Source: Thelephora terrestris
Lineage: Eukaryota; Basidiomycota; Agaricomycetes; Thelephorales; Thelephoraceae
DNA length: 64,000 bases
Direction: 5' to 3'
Assembly (NCBI GenBank): GCA_015956445.1
Contig: WIUZ02000002.1
Span: forward strand, 62,001 to 126,000
Below are positions 46,395-56,960 of this stretch, in pieces. Every line of letters begins with the position of its first letter. The stretch's first letter is position 1. Position numbers and translations under genes: made by a program. The notes under the pieces are model-generated. The model saw only the letters and a list, made by a program, of their open reading frames with translations, ran no database searches and was not told where the DNA came from.

Positions 46395-47358
46395 TAATAG
46401 CAAAAGTTGTTTGTGAGAGGGGGAAGTTGTTGTAGATTTGTGGGAGTGGAAAAGAGGTGATGAGGGGAAAAGACCAAGAAGACCCACAGAATATATACGC
46501 CCAGAACAATGGGACACCTAAAGGGGGAGAAATAATAAATCATTATTCATTATTATGCCAAAAGGGATAAATGAACCTTCAACCCCAATCACGATCCCAT
46601 CAACTAGGAAAAATCCCCACCGATCATGGGAAATCCCCATTGATCTCCTATTGCTACCATGTGTCAGGCCAATGCGACCTCTACAGTTCAATAGCACTCT
46701 TGCTATCCAAACCTATCATAGCCAGGGGTCAAACACACAGTAATAACCCTGTTACAAACCCAGGGATATCGGAAGTCTCTTCACAGACTTAGAGTAGAAG
46801 AGAGGAGAAAGAAGGAGACAAGGTTCTTCAGATACTCTTGCTCTTAGCACACAGCAGTGGAGGTCACAGAGAGTCTGATGATAACAAATCTAGGGAAGTA
46901 CAGGCTAAACTACTCTAAGTATATATACTTCCTAGATTTGTGACGTGACAGTGACTAGTAACTACACTAATGATACAAACACAGACAAACATGGTCCATG
47001 CACAGCACTGCATGGTCTGTGCGTTACGTGGTGACTAATGCTACAAATTATCAGCTGATAAACAAAAGTGTGGTGGCCAATAGCAATTTGAGAGCATTAC
47101 AAAGCAGTTACAAAGCATGACGTATCATGGGAATGTTCGGAAATGAATGTGGGTTGGCTGAGTAATAGCCAATAGCAAAAGGGGAGCATATGACTAAAGA
47201 TAGGGGCATATGATGTCATGTGGGTCATGTGCAGTAAACAATAGAAAAGATGACTCAACTCCTGAGTCGTGGAAGGGGCATGGTTTTTGGTATATAACCA
47301 AAGGGGGTTGGATGACTAGGTCTCCCAACAAATCCTCTTTTGTTACACACAGCCAACA
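46395..47358. promoter_or_regulatory. Control region between two divergent module genes
   Basis: This region contains the gaaatccccat-type words (46600-46650) seen also near 53390-53450 and 55450-55610, two copies of a GGTCCATG/GGTCTGTGCG word (46990-47022), a long AT-containing inverted repeat (46884-46941) and TATA-like words on both sides (near 46494 and 47291). It lies between the minus-strand gene at 46394 and the plus-strand frame starting 47359. No other coding signal is seen. Confidence 0.5.
46884..46941. repeat. Inverted repeat with a TATA-containing loop
   Basis: ACAAATCTAGGGAAGTA (46884-46900) and its reverse complement, one base shorter (46926-46941), flank a 25-base loop that ends in TATATA. 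It could form a hairpin or be a paired protein-binding site in the module control region. Confidence 0.55.
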
Positions 47359-47577
47359 TGCCACATGCCTCTACTTGTATCCCCACCTGTCACTCTACCT
47401 CCAACTCTCCTGTTCAGGAGACCAATTATAAAATTGACCGTTTCACTCATGCCTGTAATGATCGGTCCCATCCCTATCCTACCTTGGGGAGTATCTTGGA
47501 TCGTTCCGCCACCGCCGACCCTACGGAAGGGTTTTCTGACTTAGGTGGGGGGACCTGCTTATGCATTCTGGTTTAGG
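47359..47577 (+). CDS. Short unknown frame downstream of a TATA box
   Basis: The frame starts MPHASTCIPTCHSTSNSPVQ and continues ETNYKIDRFTHACND with several Cys and His, to about 72 residues. A TATA-like word (tatataa, 47291-47297) sits about 65 bases upstream, the same arrangement as in the other modules. It may continue by splicing near 47543. No family is recognised. Confidence 0.3.
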
Positions 47578-47595
47578 AATCTAAGCTAACTCCTT

Positions 47596-47802
47596 TTAGG
47601 TTTTTGGGATTTCATCCAGGCTTCTTGAAGGGTGTCTCGGCGCAAGTTGGCGCGGATCGAGACTAATCCCTATACGGCCGAACTCTTGGGTCATGGGGTC
47701 GAGTTCGTCACTGAGGTGAACGAAACTTTCAACTCGGTTCTTGATGCCAGCGTTGTTCACACGAGCAACGTCGGTGTTATGTTGATGGACTGTCGGGAAC
47801 AT
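47596..47802 (-). CDS. Short unknown module gene sharing its 5' flank with another module
   Basis: This 68-residue frame starts MFPTVHQHNTDVARVNNAGI and has fungal-looking codons. Its 5' flank and first codons (aataccATGTTCC.GACA) are nearly identical to those of the frame starting at 58308, whose coding part is otherwise a different family. A TATA-like word (tataaaaag on the minus strand) lies about 20 bases upstream. It could be the first exon of a longer gene, or a remnant. Confidence 0.3.
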   Translation of the reverse strand: MFPTVHQHNTDVARVNNAGIKNRVESFVHLSDELDPMTQEFGRIGISLDPRQLAPRHPSRSLDEIPKT

Positions 47803-47974
47803 GGTATTTTTAAACTTTTTATAACACTCTTTCTTCGAACTCTTCTTACCACTTCTTATGTTTTGAATGCTTCACACTCCTTATCCTTCACACCAATCAT
47901 TCCAACACACAAACGCGCGTACCATTCCCAGCAAATCGTAACAACATGGCTATATACGGTGCTATCCAAGTCCA

Positions 47975-49711
47975 TCAAAAGTCAACTCGATCTACGGCAG
48001 GCCTCATGGTCATCAACGTTCCGTCCCGGAGATCGAAGAGCCGGCCCCTCCTCGCAAGGATCTCTCCGAACATGGCGTCACCATCTTCGGCGCTCAGCTG
48101 AACCTCTAGTTCAAGCCGATAGGGAGAGATACCTTCGAGCGGGCCGATCAGCCTCCCAGATGTCACCGAACTGCTGAACACCTGGTCCCACATCTCCATC
48201 ACCAGGTGAGTGCTCGGCAGCGCTGTCGACGTAGTCGAAGAGCGACCCTCCGTCTCCCTCATCGGACCCCTGGGTGGGATCCTGTCTTGCGAGCCGAAGC
48301 TGGTGTCGAAGCTGGATCTCCGACTCGACCTGTTGGTTGGGGCGGTTGACCCGGTATCGGAAGGATCTTCCCTCATCTCGACCAGACTGGTCACCATCTG
48401 ACTCAACTGGACGCGGATAAGGATTAGCCGAGGGAGCCATGCGATGAGCAACATGGCGTTGAGAGCGTTTGCAACGCTGCCCTGTTGTCACCGGACGTAC
48501 CTCAATGGCCCTCGGAACATCTTCGGCCCGGTCAACCTCCATGACCTCATCCTCGATCTTGACCAGCTGACTGATCGGCTGCAATGGGCAGCGCCGACAG
48601 TTCTCCTTGTCGGACTTGGCCAACGTAGAAGCCGGAGCCGGAGTCGGAACGGGAACCACGTTCTCGATTGGAGGCGTCGCGTAGAACGACGGGTTAGGCG
48701 ACGGGAGTACCACCTCGTCGGCGTACTCCAGCTCAAATGGAACGTCGGCAGTCCCCTGACCAATCAGCACAGGACCTTCCTTGCAGTTGCAGGTCTTATC
48801 CTGCAAGGACGCGACCTGCGCAGTCAACATGGCCACCAAGTCTTCGAGCTGTTCCGTCTAAAAGAAGTCTCTCAGTCATTGCATAAACCTGCAAAGGCTG
48901 AAAGAACCTTTTCATCCCTCCTGGCCAAGGCCCCCTTGATGTTGTTGTTCCTGACCTTCAGTCCAGCAACCAACTCTTGATGGTTGGCGACCATCGCCTC
49001 CAACGCCTCATTCGTCCCCTGCTGGAAGGCGGCCAGAGTCTCCTTCATCAGAAGACCCTCCGCTGACAGACGAAGGACGTCTGCCTTCGCCTCCTTCACC
49101 TCACGCTCCAATCGTTCCACCTAGGCCATTTGGTTAATCGAGAGTCATACTCGAATATCCAAACTGAAAACCTACTCGGCTTTCCCCCTCTCGAACGAGC
49201 GACCACAACAACGTGGTGGAAGCAGTGGCATGGTGGACGGCCCGAGGAACGGTTGCCCTGTGCTCCAACAGGTCCTGATCGTAGATTCCCCTCTGCAGGG
49301 TATACCAGAGCTCCTTTTTGATGGGATGCTCCAGCTCCCCGAACCTACCCCTCATCTGGAAGTTCACCTTCTCGGCGATTATCGTATGGACCCAGAGCTC
49401 ATCGTCCCAGGTCAACCCCATCAAATGTGGGATCGTTTCCCGGAGACGTTCGGCGTCCACCTCTGTGACGACCTCCAAGATCTAGAAGCCGTTAGTTTGA
49501 TATCAACGCCGAAAGAACGTAACCTCTACCTAGAGGAAGGCGTTAGTGCAACACACGAAGCTCTAGGCCTCCCCCATACCTGGTCATCCGTGGTATAGGG
49601 AGTCCCCGCAGCAGTGGCGTAGGTCTTGCGAGCCGCGGCACGGCGGTCGATGTGAGAGATGGTGGAGATGCCGTTGGCGACTTTGTAGGTGTGGTTGTTT
49701 GGGAAGGACAT
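47975..49711 (-). pseudogene. Module family 1, copy A: coiled-coil protein gene
   Basis: The start at 49711 gives MSFPNNHTYKVANGISTISH. After introns follow EVVTEVDAERLRETIPHLMG, LTWDDELWVHTIIAEKV, GELEHPIKKELWYTLQRGIY and PRAVHHATASTTLLWSLVRE. A coiled coil follows (VERLEREVKEAKADVLRLSA), then SLQDKTCNCKEGPVL, a Pro-rich linker (PVPTPAPAST), ENCRRCPLQPISQ and an acidic end. A minus-strand TATA-like word and short leader precede the start. The whole region is about 85-90% identical by eye to copy B at 58411-60942. No known domain is found. The far C-terminal part looks decayed, so the copy may be inactive. Confidence 0.6.
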
Positions 49712-51086
49712 GTTGGTAAGATGATGGGGAAGTTGCTGGTGTTGCTGATCAAGGATGGCTCCAAGAAGATGTCCTTCTTATAGCCTAGATCGGTGATCCT
49801 TCACGTGACCTACCTCGATGAACCTCATTGGTCCAGGTCACATCAACTTCCACCCCTGTACCATCATCGTTGGCTTACTACATCAAGCTGACACCTCGGC
49901 CCGCGGGACAGCCTTGGAAGTACTTCGTTCCGGAACGCCTAGAACGCGCGCGCACTAAAAATAGGTCTCAAGACCCTGATGACCCCTTTATGACATCACG
50001 AACTCCTTTTTACGACCCCTCATGACTTTACGATTACGATCAACCCTGGACCCTGATCACACACGTGGACAGTCACATCACAGTCTCCTAACCGGAGGAA
50101 GGAATCGCCGTTATTCGGAAGGAGTGCCTTAGACTCCTTTTGTTTAGCCCAGCGAATGTGGAGTAGCCGTTAGCGTGAAACACCGGCGAATCTGTAATCC
50201 CTCATGTCCCATGAGTCTAGGCCTGCGCTCCTCATGTTTGGATGTACGTTGAGGTTGCCACTAGTCCGTGATGCTGTTACTGCCTACAGACAACAAGGGA
50301 TGCTGCATGGGCTCTATCTTTGGCCTCTCCAAAGGAAGCATCCAAGAAGATTCTCACCTAGCCCTTGGGTGTGATCCCCAGGTACGAACTTTCATGACCC
50401 CATGACCCTCTTTCTTTTAGGACTAGCGTTATCTTTACTCCTATGTTTCATGCGGACATTTCTTATCTTTTATGCAATCCTTCGCACGCTAGTAAGGCCC
50501 TTTGTCCTTTATTTCTCCCACGCGTCATACTTGTTCGCTTCCCTTACTTAGCGTTCTCACACTCCTTATCTCCCTTTGTTCGGACTTGATAAGGGTATAT
50601 TAGGGTATTGACGTCATGGCCACTCCTTTAGTATAAGTAGCAACTGTGGCTGTATCGTAGTACCTTAGTTTTGTTACCTCAGGAAATCCTCTGCCCTTCT
50701 CAGCCCAGTTGCAGTTAAGGACAAGTCAGAGTTTCTTGTTTGATCCAAGACACCCCCCCATCTGCTCTCCCTCCCGCTCTGCACGTCAACTGCGCCTCGT
50801 AACTATAGAACCCCAGCATTCATATTAGAACACCTCGAGCGTCCAGTCGATCACCTGGTGGAGTCATCAATCCTGTTGTAGGGATAAACCCTTGTCTGTT
50901 AAACCGAACGAAGTACGGTTTAGGTTGGGTTTCTCTTTAGGATTTCGACCTGACTTGTAGTGACCTCGGACAACCTACCGGAAGAATAGAGACGTGATCC
51001 TTCTCTCACAAGCTAGTTGGACTAGTGAGTACTCTGCGGAGTCGGCTCAGTGCACTGGTAGTTGTTGGGGTAGAGTGGCCCTGACA
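49712..51086. promoter_or_regulatory. Control region between divergent genes, copy A
   Basis: About 1.37 kb without a gene, closely similar to 60943-62210. It holds a minus-strand TATA-like word near 49779 (tatagcc on +) serving the gene at 49711, and a plus-strand one, agtataagta, at about 50630-50640 serving the gene at 51087. Blocks conserved between the copies include TCACGTGACCTACCTCGA, GAATCGCCGTTA, CCACTAGTCCGTGATGCTGT and CCTCTGCCCTTCTC. The conservation ends just before the plus-strand start codon. Confidence 0.55.
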
Positions 51087-52093
51087 TGGACGAGATAGCT
51101 CATGTAAATGAGCGAGTTGATGGTTGCTGTGAAGAGATCGAGAAGTTGGAGAAGGACTACCTCGGGTTCCAGGAATGAACATTGAAGACCGAGGATGAAC
51201 AAGAACAGCAGGGAATGGCCAATGATCGGTTGAAGGTAAGAAATGTGGGGTCAGGGGTAATTGACCTTTCTAATCCAACATTTCTTTAGGGAGAGATGAT
51301 CACGTTGAAGGACTTGATCCGGGGTCTGGTTGCCCAGATGAACTTGATCCCGAGTTTGGTTGATCAAGTCAGTCGTTTGGAAGATGACAGGGTAAGGGGT
51401 AGGGGTAGAAGATATCTCATCAGTGAATTTCGCGATCACTTTTTACTTTTTGCACTTATTTGCGCTTATTCCTGTGCTAATTTTTCGGGCGCTAAAATAC
51501 CCTGGCTTAAATAAGCGTCACTTATTCACTTATTGGCACTTATTTGCACTTATTTTCACTTATTTGATGAAATCCAGGTTGACTGATGCTGTCATCATTC
51601 TGACCCTTTCCCTTTTAGGTTCGTCTTACCCGTTGTGTCTCGGAGTTGACCGGGGAGGTCCGTGATCTTCAGAGGAGGCGTAACAAGCCAGAGGTTCGAG
51701 TTGAGGAAGAGGAGTTGATGATTCCGGAGCGGGCTGAGTCTCCACCTGCTCATTTTGGTGGTCCAGTATGAGAACCGGTTGATCCCGGTTGATGATGAGG
51801 TCATCAGGATTTGTGAGGAAGAGTTTTACAGGAACACCGGAGTTGTCTGCAGGGATACTCCGTGTCCTGAATCTTAATACCTTGGGTCAGTCTTGGAGTT
51901 CGATCCGTACACTGAGTTTGTTCCAGATTCGGAACCAAACTCTGATACAGAACTTCCAGATTACGACAACCTGTTGGATGTGGATCTGAACGAGATTTGG
52001 CAGAGGAACTGGGAGGATCTCCCGTTAGTGGAGAGGGCTTTGGAGTTGGTTCAGAGGATGAACCGGGATCTTCAGGATCTCGCTCCTGAGTAG
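51087..52093 (+). pseudogene. Acidic coiled-coil module gene, degenerate
   Basis: The start gives MDEIAHVNERVDGCCEEIEK and LEKDYLGFQE. Further exons give GEMITLKDLIRGLVAQMNLI, PSLVDQVSRLEDDR, then RLTRCVSELTGEVRDLQRRR and an acidic end (LEFDPYTEFVPDSEPNSDTE; WEDLPLVERALELVQRMN) with the stop at 52093. Two introns (about 51237-51290 and 51392-51617) have regular ends. The frame is interrupted, so the copy is probably inactive. It encodes helical, heptad-like segments of unknown function. Foldback element F2 begins 12 bases after the stop. Confidence 0.5.
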
Positions 52094-52104
52094 ATAGTTC
52101 CTCT

Positions 52105-52917
52105 CACTGGGGGCAAGGGGTCAAACACCTGGTGGGTACATGCTGAACACATTGTGATCACAGTCAACAAGTGATCACAATGTGCCCAGTGGGGGAAATT
52201 TGAATGCATTCAAAATGTGCCTGGCCATGTGAATCCAATGTGCCCAGTGGGCACATTTTGATTGCGATCACAATGCACCCATCAATTTTATCTCAATGGA
52301 CACATCAATGTGATCTCAATGTTCCCATCAAGGTGTTCAAAATGTACCCAGCTCATTACATAATGGTTTCTTTCACAATGTTGTCCACAATGTATCCGGC
52401 ATGTGGCTGAGCCACTCATTCAAACTTATTTTAAAGATTATCCAGTGATGTGTCCATAATGTCCCCAGGGGGTTCTTTTTGAAGTGATCACAATGGAATC
52501 TCAATATTGTTCAATTTTACCATGAACTCTCAAAGAAATCACCATGTATATGGATGTACACATTCTAGACACACCACTGAATACTTTGTGAAAGAAGTTT
52601 GAATGAGTGGCTCAGCCACATGCTGGACACATTGTGGACAACATTGTGAAAGAAACCATTATGTAATGAGCTGGGTACATTTTGAACACCTTGATGGGAA
52701 CATTGAGATCACATTGATGTGTCCATTGAGATCAAATTGATGGGTGCATTGTGATTGCAATCAAAATGTGCCCACTGGGCACATTGGATTCACATGGCCA
52801 GGCACATTTTGAATGCATTCAAATTTCCCCCACTGGGCACATTGTGATCACTTGTTGACCGTGATCACAATGTGTTCAGCATGCACCCACCAGGTATTTG
52901 ACCCCTTGCCCCCAGTG
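52105..52917. mobile_element. Foldback CACTA-like element F2, TCT target duplication
   Basis: The 813-bp element runs from CACTGGGGGCAAGGGGTCAA to its reverse complement, with TCT on both sides (52102-52104, 52918-52920). It belongs to the same interior family as F1 and F3 (ACATTGTGATCACAATGTG words; central GAGTGGCTCAGCCAC). Its arms are inverted over nearly the whole length. It is non-coding. Confidence 0.88.
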
Positions 52918-53024
52918 TCTTGTAACTCGTTGACTTCGGAATCGATCTTCTTTCTTGTTTTCTTGTGCATGATCCATGAGTTGTAAAGCATAATGATTTT
53001 CATAAGTCCAATCCAAGGGTCAGA

Positions 53025-53255
53025 TTAATAAGCCAGTTGACTTCTGCGAGTGGTCAACACACGACACTTATTAATACATCCCTTGTTGTCAGTAGCCTGA
53101 ATATCTACTAGTCGTCCAGGGGCAATGGAGGGCCAGGTAGGGGGGATCTTCATATGAAGGTCCGCCGGTACATGTTCACGTATTATACCTTGGGTCTTCT
53201 GGGGTATCTTGACTAGTAGCACGTTCCACGTATTGGACTTTGAGTCGTTAAACAT
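53025..53255 (-). pseudogene. Unknown coding remnant
   Basis: A 76-residue frame (MFNDSKSNTWNVLLVKIPQK; KIPPTWPSIAPGRLVDIQAT) with a plausible globular composition but no recognised family. It sits between F2 and a module promoter and has no obvious promoter of its own. It is likely the end of a larger decayed gene. Confidence 0.3.
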
Positions 53256-53379
53256 AGGGCATATTGCATAATAAACAGTTTACCGCCGTGTTTAGGGCAG
53301 GGCACCAACTGACTTAGTGGTAATGAGGCGTTAAATAAAGGGAATAAAAGGGGGTAAACAGCGAAATCATCACACCATG

Positions 53380-53735
53380 AAACTTGAGAAATCCCCATCT
53401 ATCTTCTATTGCCGCCATGAAACCTGAGAAATCCCCATTGACTCATCACCTATTGTTCCTCTGTTTGCATTTACCATCAGTTGTCCTAAGTTCCACTTTT
53501 CTGACTCATCTAGCCTACCCTAAGCTACACACAGACCATGTTGACACTTGTTTGGCTTGATGTATGATTACTAGGCATGTAGAGGATTGGGTATATAAGG
53601 AAGAGCATTTTCTCCTTTCTTTTCCCCATTCTCAATCTCTTCTGTACTCTCCTACCAACTGCTCAACAAACAAAGTAAGCTGCTACCAACTGCTCGATAA
53701 ACAAAGTAAGCTGAGGAATTCTCCTCACACCTTAC
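53380..53735 (+). promoter_or_regulatory. Module family 2 promoter joined to family 1 coding DNA
   Basis: This stretch matches the reverse complement of 55190-55620: two gaaatccccat repeats, CACACAGACCATGTTGAC, a TATA box (gtatataagg, 53591-53600), then the leader ctcctttcttttccccattc and GTAAGCTGAGGAATTCTCCT. In the other copy this leads into the minus-strand gene at 55144. Here, at about 53736, it runs directly into the tail of family 1 copy C. The leader segment ACCAACTGCTCRAYAAACAAAG is also duplicated in tandem at 53655-53706. Confidence 0.6.
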
Positions 53736-54691
53736 CATGTCAGAATCCTCCAAGATGGAAACAGGAGCAGGAGTAGGGAGTGGAACTTGGTTCCCCACTG
53801 GAGGCATAGCGTAAGACGGTGGGTTGGGAGAAGGAGTAGCATCTTCATTGGCATACTCCAATTTGAATGGCTCCTCTGGCAATCCTTGACCAACCAATCT
53901 GGGTGAACCCTGGTTGGAATGACAGATCTTGTCCTGGAGGGACTCGACCAGCACAGTCAAGACATCAACCCTATCCTCGAGTTGATCACCCTAGCGAACA
54001 TTAGTTTTTCTCTCAAAAAGAGCGTACTTTGCATCACTCACCCAGTTGCTTTCCTCCGCCAAGCCCCATTCGGCCTGTTTCAAGATCTTATCACGTTGAT
54101 CAAAGTCTTTCGCCACAATCCTATCCCGCTCGTGCAAGGCCTCTCACTGGGGGCAGGGGCACCTGGAATCAGTGATTACATCTTGATTACATGGTGAGTT
54201 CATGTGCACTTTCAATAATTGTAATTGCCGATTCCAGGTTGATTACATTTCAAATGTTACCTTGACATGCAATTCAACTGTTGCCACCAACTCCATTTGA
54301 AAATTTCTCAAGATGCTCCCAAGCAATGTTTCCTGAATTTGCCCAGTGGGTACATCATGGAAACATCTCATGTTTTTGAGCACATTTAGATTACATCTCG
54401 GACAATTGAAGAACACACTGATTACATTGCAGTATCATTTTTGCCAACAGGTCAAAAGCATCCCAGAAAAATATGTTGAGAACATTTCAAATGGAATTGG
54501 TGTCAGGGTTGTAGGCCTGCTTACTGTTTGTGGGGCGCTAGAGGATTAGCGGAGGGGTGAGGGGTGTCGGGTCTAGTTTTGAAGGGGGTCCCGGGTGTGG
54601 AAACGAGGGGAGGAGGGATATCGAGAGAGAGAGGTGACTCTGTCTGGTAAGGGTGCACGGGTGAGTGGTAGTCCTGGCAGAACTGGTTGAG

Positions 54692-55144
54692 TTACTGCAC
54701 GAAAGGTTCGAAGTCTTGGTCGCTAAGGCGTTCGAAGTTGACGAGATATTCTATAACCGAATAAGGTAATTCAGTTGGGATCTCCCACCAAAGAACGATG
54801 ATAGCGGGAGAATGAGTATGGATATTAGTGGTGAGATGAACACGTGGGGAGGGAAAGTAAAAGGCGGGACTGATACTGAAGTAGACAGTCGCAAGGACGC
54901 TCTCAGTAAGGTCTGAATTCGAAAGGAATTGATGATCGGCTCCTAAGAGAAAAGGGGGAGTAGTGACTCCGGCGTCGAGAGCTGCAAAGGGGCGGTAGTA
55001 AGGGAAATGGGTGAGTAAGCCGGTGGTTCGGTTTACTTGAAGACTTCTGATGAGTTTATACTCCCAGATAGATCTCCTAGCGTCAGGGACGACTGGTCGC
55101 TGGATTGGACTTGTAGAGGGGAAGGGATTAGGGGCACTGAACAT
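54692..55144 (-). CDS. Module family 2, minus-strand gene, unknown function
   Basis: A 150-residue intact frame: MFSAPNPFPSTSPIQRPVVP, ARRSIWEYKLIRSLQVNRTT, GLLTHFPYYRPFAALDAGVT, VLATVYFSISPAFYFPSP and a C-terminus ending LVNFERLSDQDFEPFVQ. It has alternating hydrophobic strands and looks like a small folded protein. Upstream, a TATA box (tatataag on the minus strand, 55288-55296), a pyrimidine-rich leader and a likely 5' intron (donor near 55212, acceptor near 55164) support transcription. No family is recognised. Confidence 0.5.
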   Translation of the reverse strand: MFSAPNPFPSTSPIQRPVVPDARRSIWEYKLIRSLQVNRTTGLLTHFPYYRPFAALDAGVTTPPFLLGADHQFLSNSDLTESVLATVYFSISPAFYFPSPRVHLTTNIHTHSPAIIVLWWEIPTELPYSVIEYLVNFERLSDQDFEPFVQ

Positions 55145-55449
55145 ACACTGGCAGGAGGATTCCTGCTGAAATGAGTCAGAAAGGGTAAGACGTGAGGAGA
55201 ATTCCTCAGCTTACTTGTATTCAGGTTGTGGGTAGGAGAGTACAGAAGAGATTGAGAATGGGGAAAAGAAAGGAGCGAACGCTCTTCCTTATATACCCAG
55301 CCCTCTACAGGAGTCATAATTCTACAAGGAACCAAACGTGTGTAAACATGGTCTGTGCGTACTTTAGGGTAGGTTGAATGAGTCAGGGAAAGGGGACTTA
55401 GGACAATGGACGGTAATGACTAATACTAAAACAAATAGGAGGAACGACT

Positions 55450-55613
55450 AGGGGGATTTCTTCTGATCGACGGGGATTTCTCTGGGTTTCGGAAGTAGTA
55501 GAAGTGTGGCGGGGATTTCCCTTGATCGATGGGGATTTCCCTGGGTTTCGGGAGTAGTAGAAGTGTGGAGGGGAAATCTCCTGATCGATGGGGATTTCTC
55601 AGGTTTTGATGGG
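55450..55613. repeat. Three tandem 60-bp repeats in the module promoter
   Basis: The unit starts GGGGATTTCYTCTGATCGA and contains a second GGGGATTTC and the word GTAGTAGAAGTGTGG. Copies begin at about 55452, 55511 and 55571 (the last partial). Related single or double copies occur at 53390-53450 and 46600-46650. They lie between two divergent start sites and look like iterated protein-binding sites. Confidence 0.75.
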
Positions 55614-55806
55614 ATCGCGATTTGGGGTTGAGGGTTTGTTTATCCTAATTGGGACTTTAATGGAAAATGATTATTGTTTTCCCCTTTTGGGATTCTGTTG
55701 AGTCAGGATGTATTTAAGTCAGGGGGATTAATGATCGTTTCCTCCATCGTCTCTTTTCCACTCCCACCAAACCAACCACCACTCTCCTAACCAACCTTTT
55801 GATATC

Positions 55807-56716
55807 ATGTCTTCTTCCATCGCCAACAACGCCGTACTCAACGCCGCTGCCACCCCCTTCGACTTCACTCTGTCCTTCGAGACGGATGCTCCCTACAACA
55901 TGGAACAACACCTATATGACTCTCCTGCCAACATCGCCCATGACAACCAGGTCGCCATTGACTTTCTTACTGCTCACAATGCTCCCGCTGAGTTCTGGGA
56001 ACAGGCTGGGTACGAAGACCCCAGGCTTCCCATGCCTCAGATGCAGGCTCAACACCCTGCGGCCGCTCGCTTGTTGGACGTCATGGAGAGGGATAGGGAG
56101 GATAGGATCGCGAAGTTGGAGAAGCGCGTGGACCTCATGTACGTCATCATGAACAGTTTGAATGATGACTTCTCTCACTTTGCTTTGGAACATTGGGGAC
56201 CTTTCCAGGCATCTCTCTTCCGATATTTCGGACACCAATGCCACGGGACTTATTGCACCGACCCCCCTTGCAAGTCCCCAGTCCTCCCTTCGCCACCGCC
56301 AGGATCAGGGCGTTCCTCTCCCTCCATCCCCTCCCTGGAGTCCTGCCCCAGTTCGTCAGATGGTGGAGAGGTCCCAGAAGAAGAAGACCCGCAAGAGTCC
56401 GATGACTCGTTCTGGTCAACGTTGTCGTCCCTCCGACAAGTCACGGCAGGTGAGGATGAAGTTGAAGGTGGAAGTGGCGGGTCTCCAAGACCGCTATGGG
56501 TTCTCCTTAGTGAGCGGGGCCTTGTTGGACGTGCGACGAGAGATGTATGAGAGTCTCTCTCATGATGTGTTGGGGTGTAGGGAATGTTGGCAGGATCCGG
56601 TGACGCGAGAGTGGTCTTATTGCCCTGAGAGTGTTTATAACCCTCACCACTTCGCTCACCGTTGCCCCCTTCCTCAGAAGTGTTCATGCGATGTTGACCT
56701 GTTTGTTCTTGTTTGA
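55807..56716 (+). CDS. Module family 2, Cys/His-rich coiled-coil protein gene
   Basis: The start gives MSSSIANNAVLNAAATPFDF, then HLYDSPANIAHDNQVAIDFL and APAEFWEQAGYEDP. A helical stretch follows (ARLLDVMERDREDRIAKLEK; MYVIMNSLNDDF), then FGHQCHGTYCTDPPC and a Ser/Pro/Glu-rich linker. A short intron near 56450-56481 is likely, because similarity to the copy at 45.3 kb continues in another frame: GLQDRYGFSLVSGALLDVRR, then GCRECWQDPVTREWSYCPES and HHFAHRCPLPQKCSCDV. The end thus holds a cluster of Cys and His residues that could bind zinc. It stops at 56716. No known family. Confidence 0.55.
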
Positions 56717-56960
56717 GTCGGTAGTTCCTTTCTCTCATTTTTGTACTATTACTACTGCGAATAAGACCAATGTCTTGAATTACTTGTGTGATCTTGGTTA
56801 CTATGTCACGTGTTCGTGACAATTGGTGGACATTGGCTCGATTACATGTCAAGGTAACATTTGAAATGTAATCAACCTGGAATCAGCAATCACAATCATT
56901 GAAAAGTGCACATGAACTCACCATGTAATCAAGATGTAATCACCGATTCCAGGTGCCCCT

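Larger units (their letters stand above)
54503..56820. mobile_element. Inserted gene module (family 2) with 8-bp target duplication
   Basis: AATTGGTG occurs directly on both sides (54495-54502 and 56821-56828), and removing the insert restores the palindrome of F5, so this 2318-bp segment arrived as a unit. It begins TCAGGGTTGTAGG and ends with the hairpin GTCACGTGTTCGTGAC. No terminal inverted repeats are obvious. Inside are two divergent genes (55144-54692 and 55807-56716) and a repeat-bearing promoter between them. An 8-bp duplication is typical of hAT, P and KDZ (Zisupton-like) transposons, but no transposase is encoded here. Confidence 0.7.

Noticed and set aside
54503-56820. Module as a Helitron, because it begins TC and ends near a hairpin
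   Set aside because: There is no CTRR end after the hairpin, and the 8-bp duplication is not expected for Helitrons, which insert without duplication.
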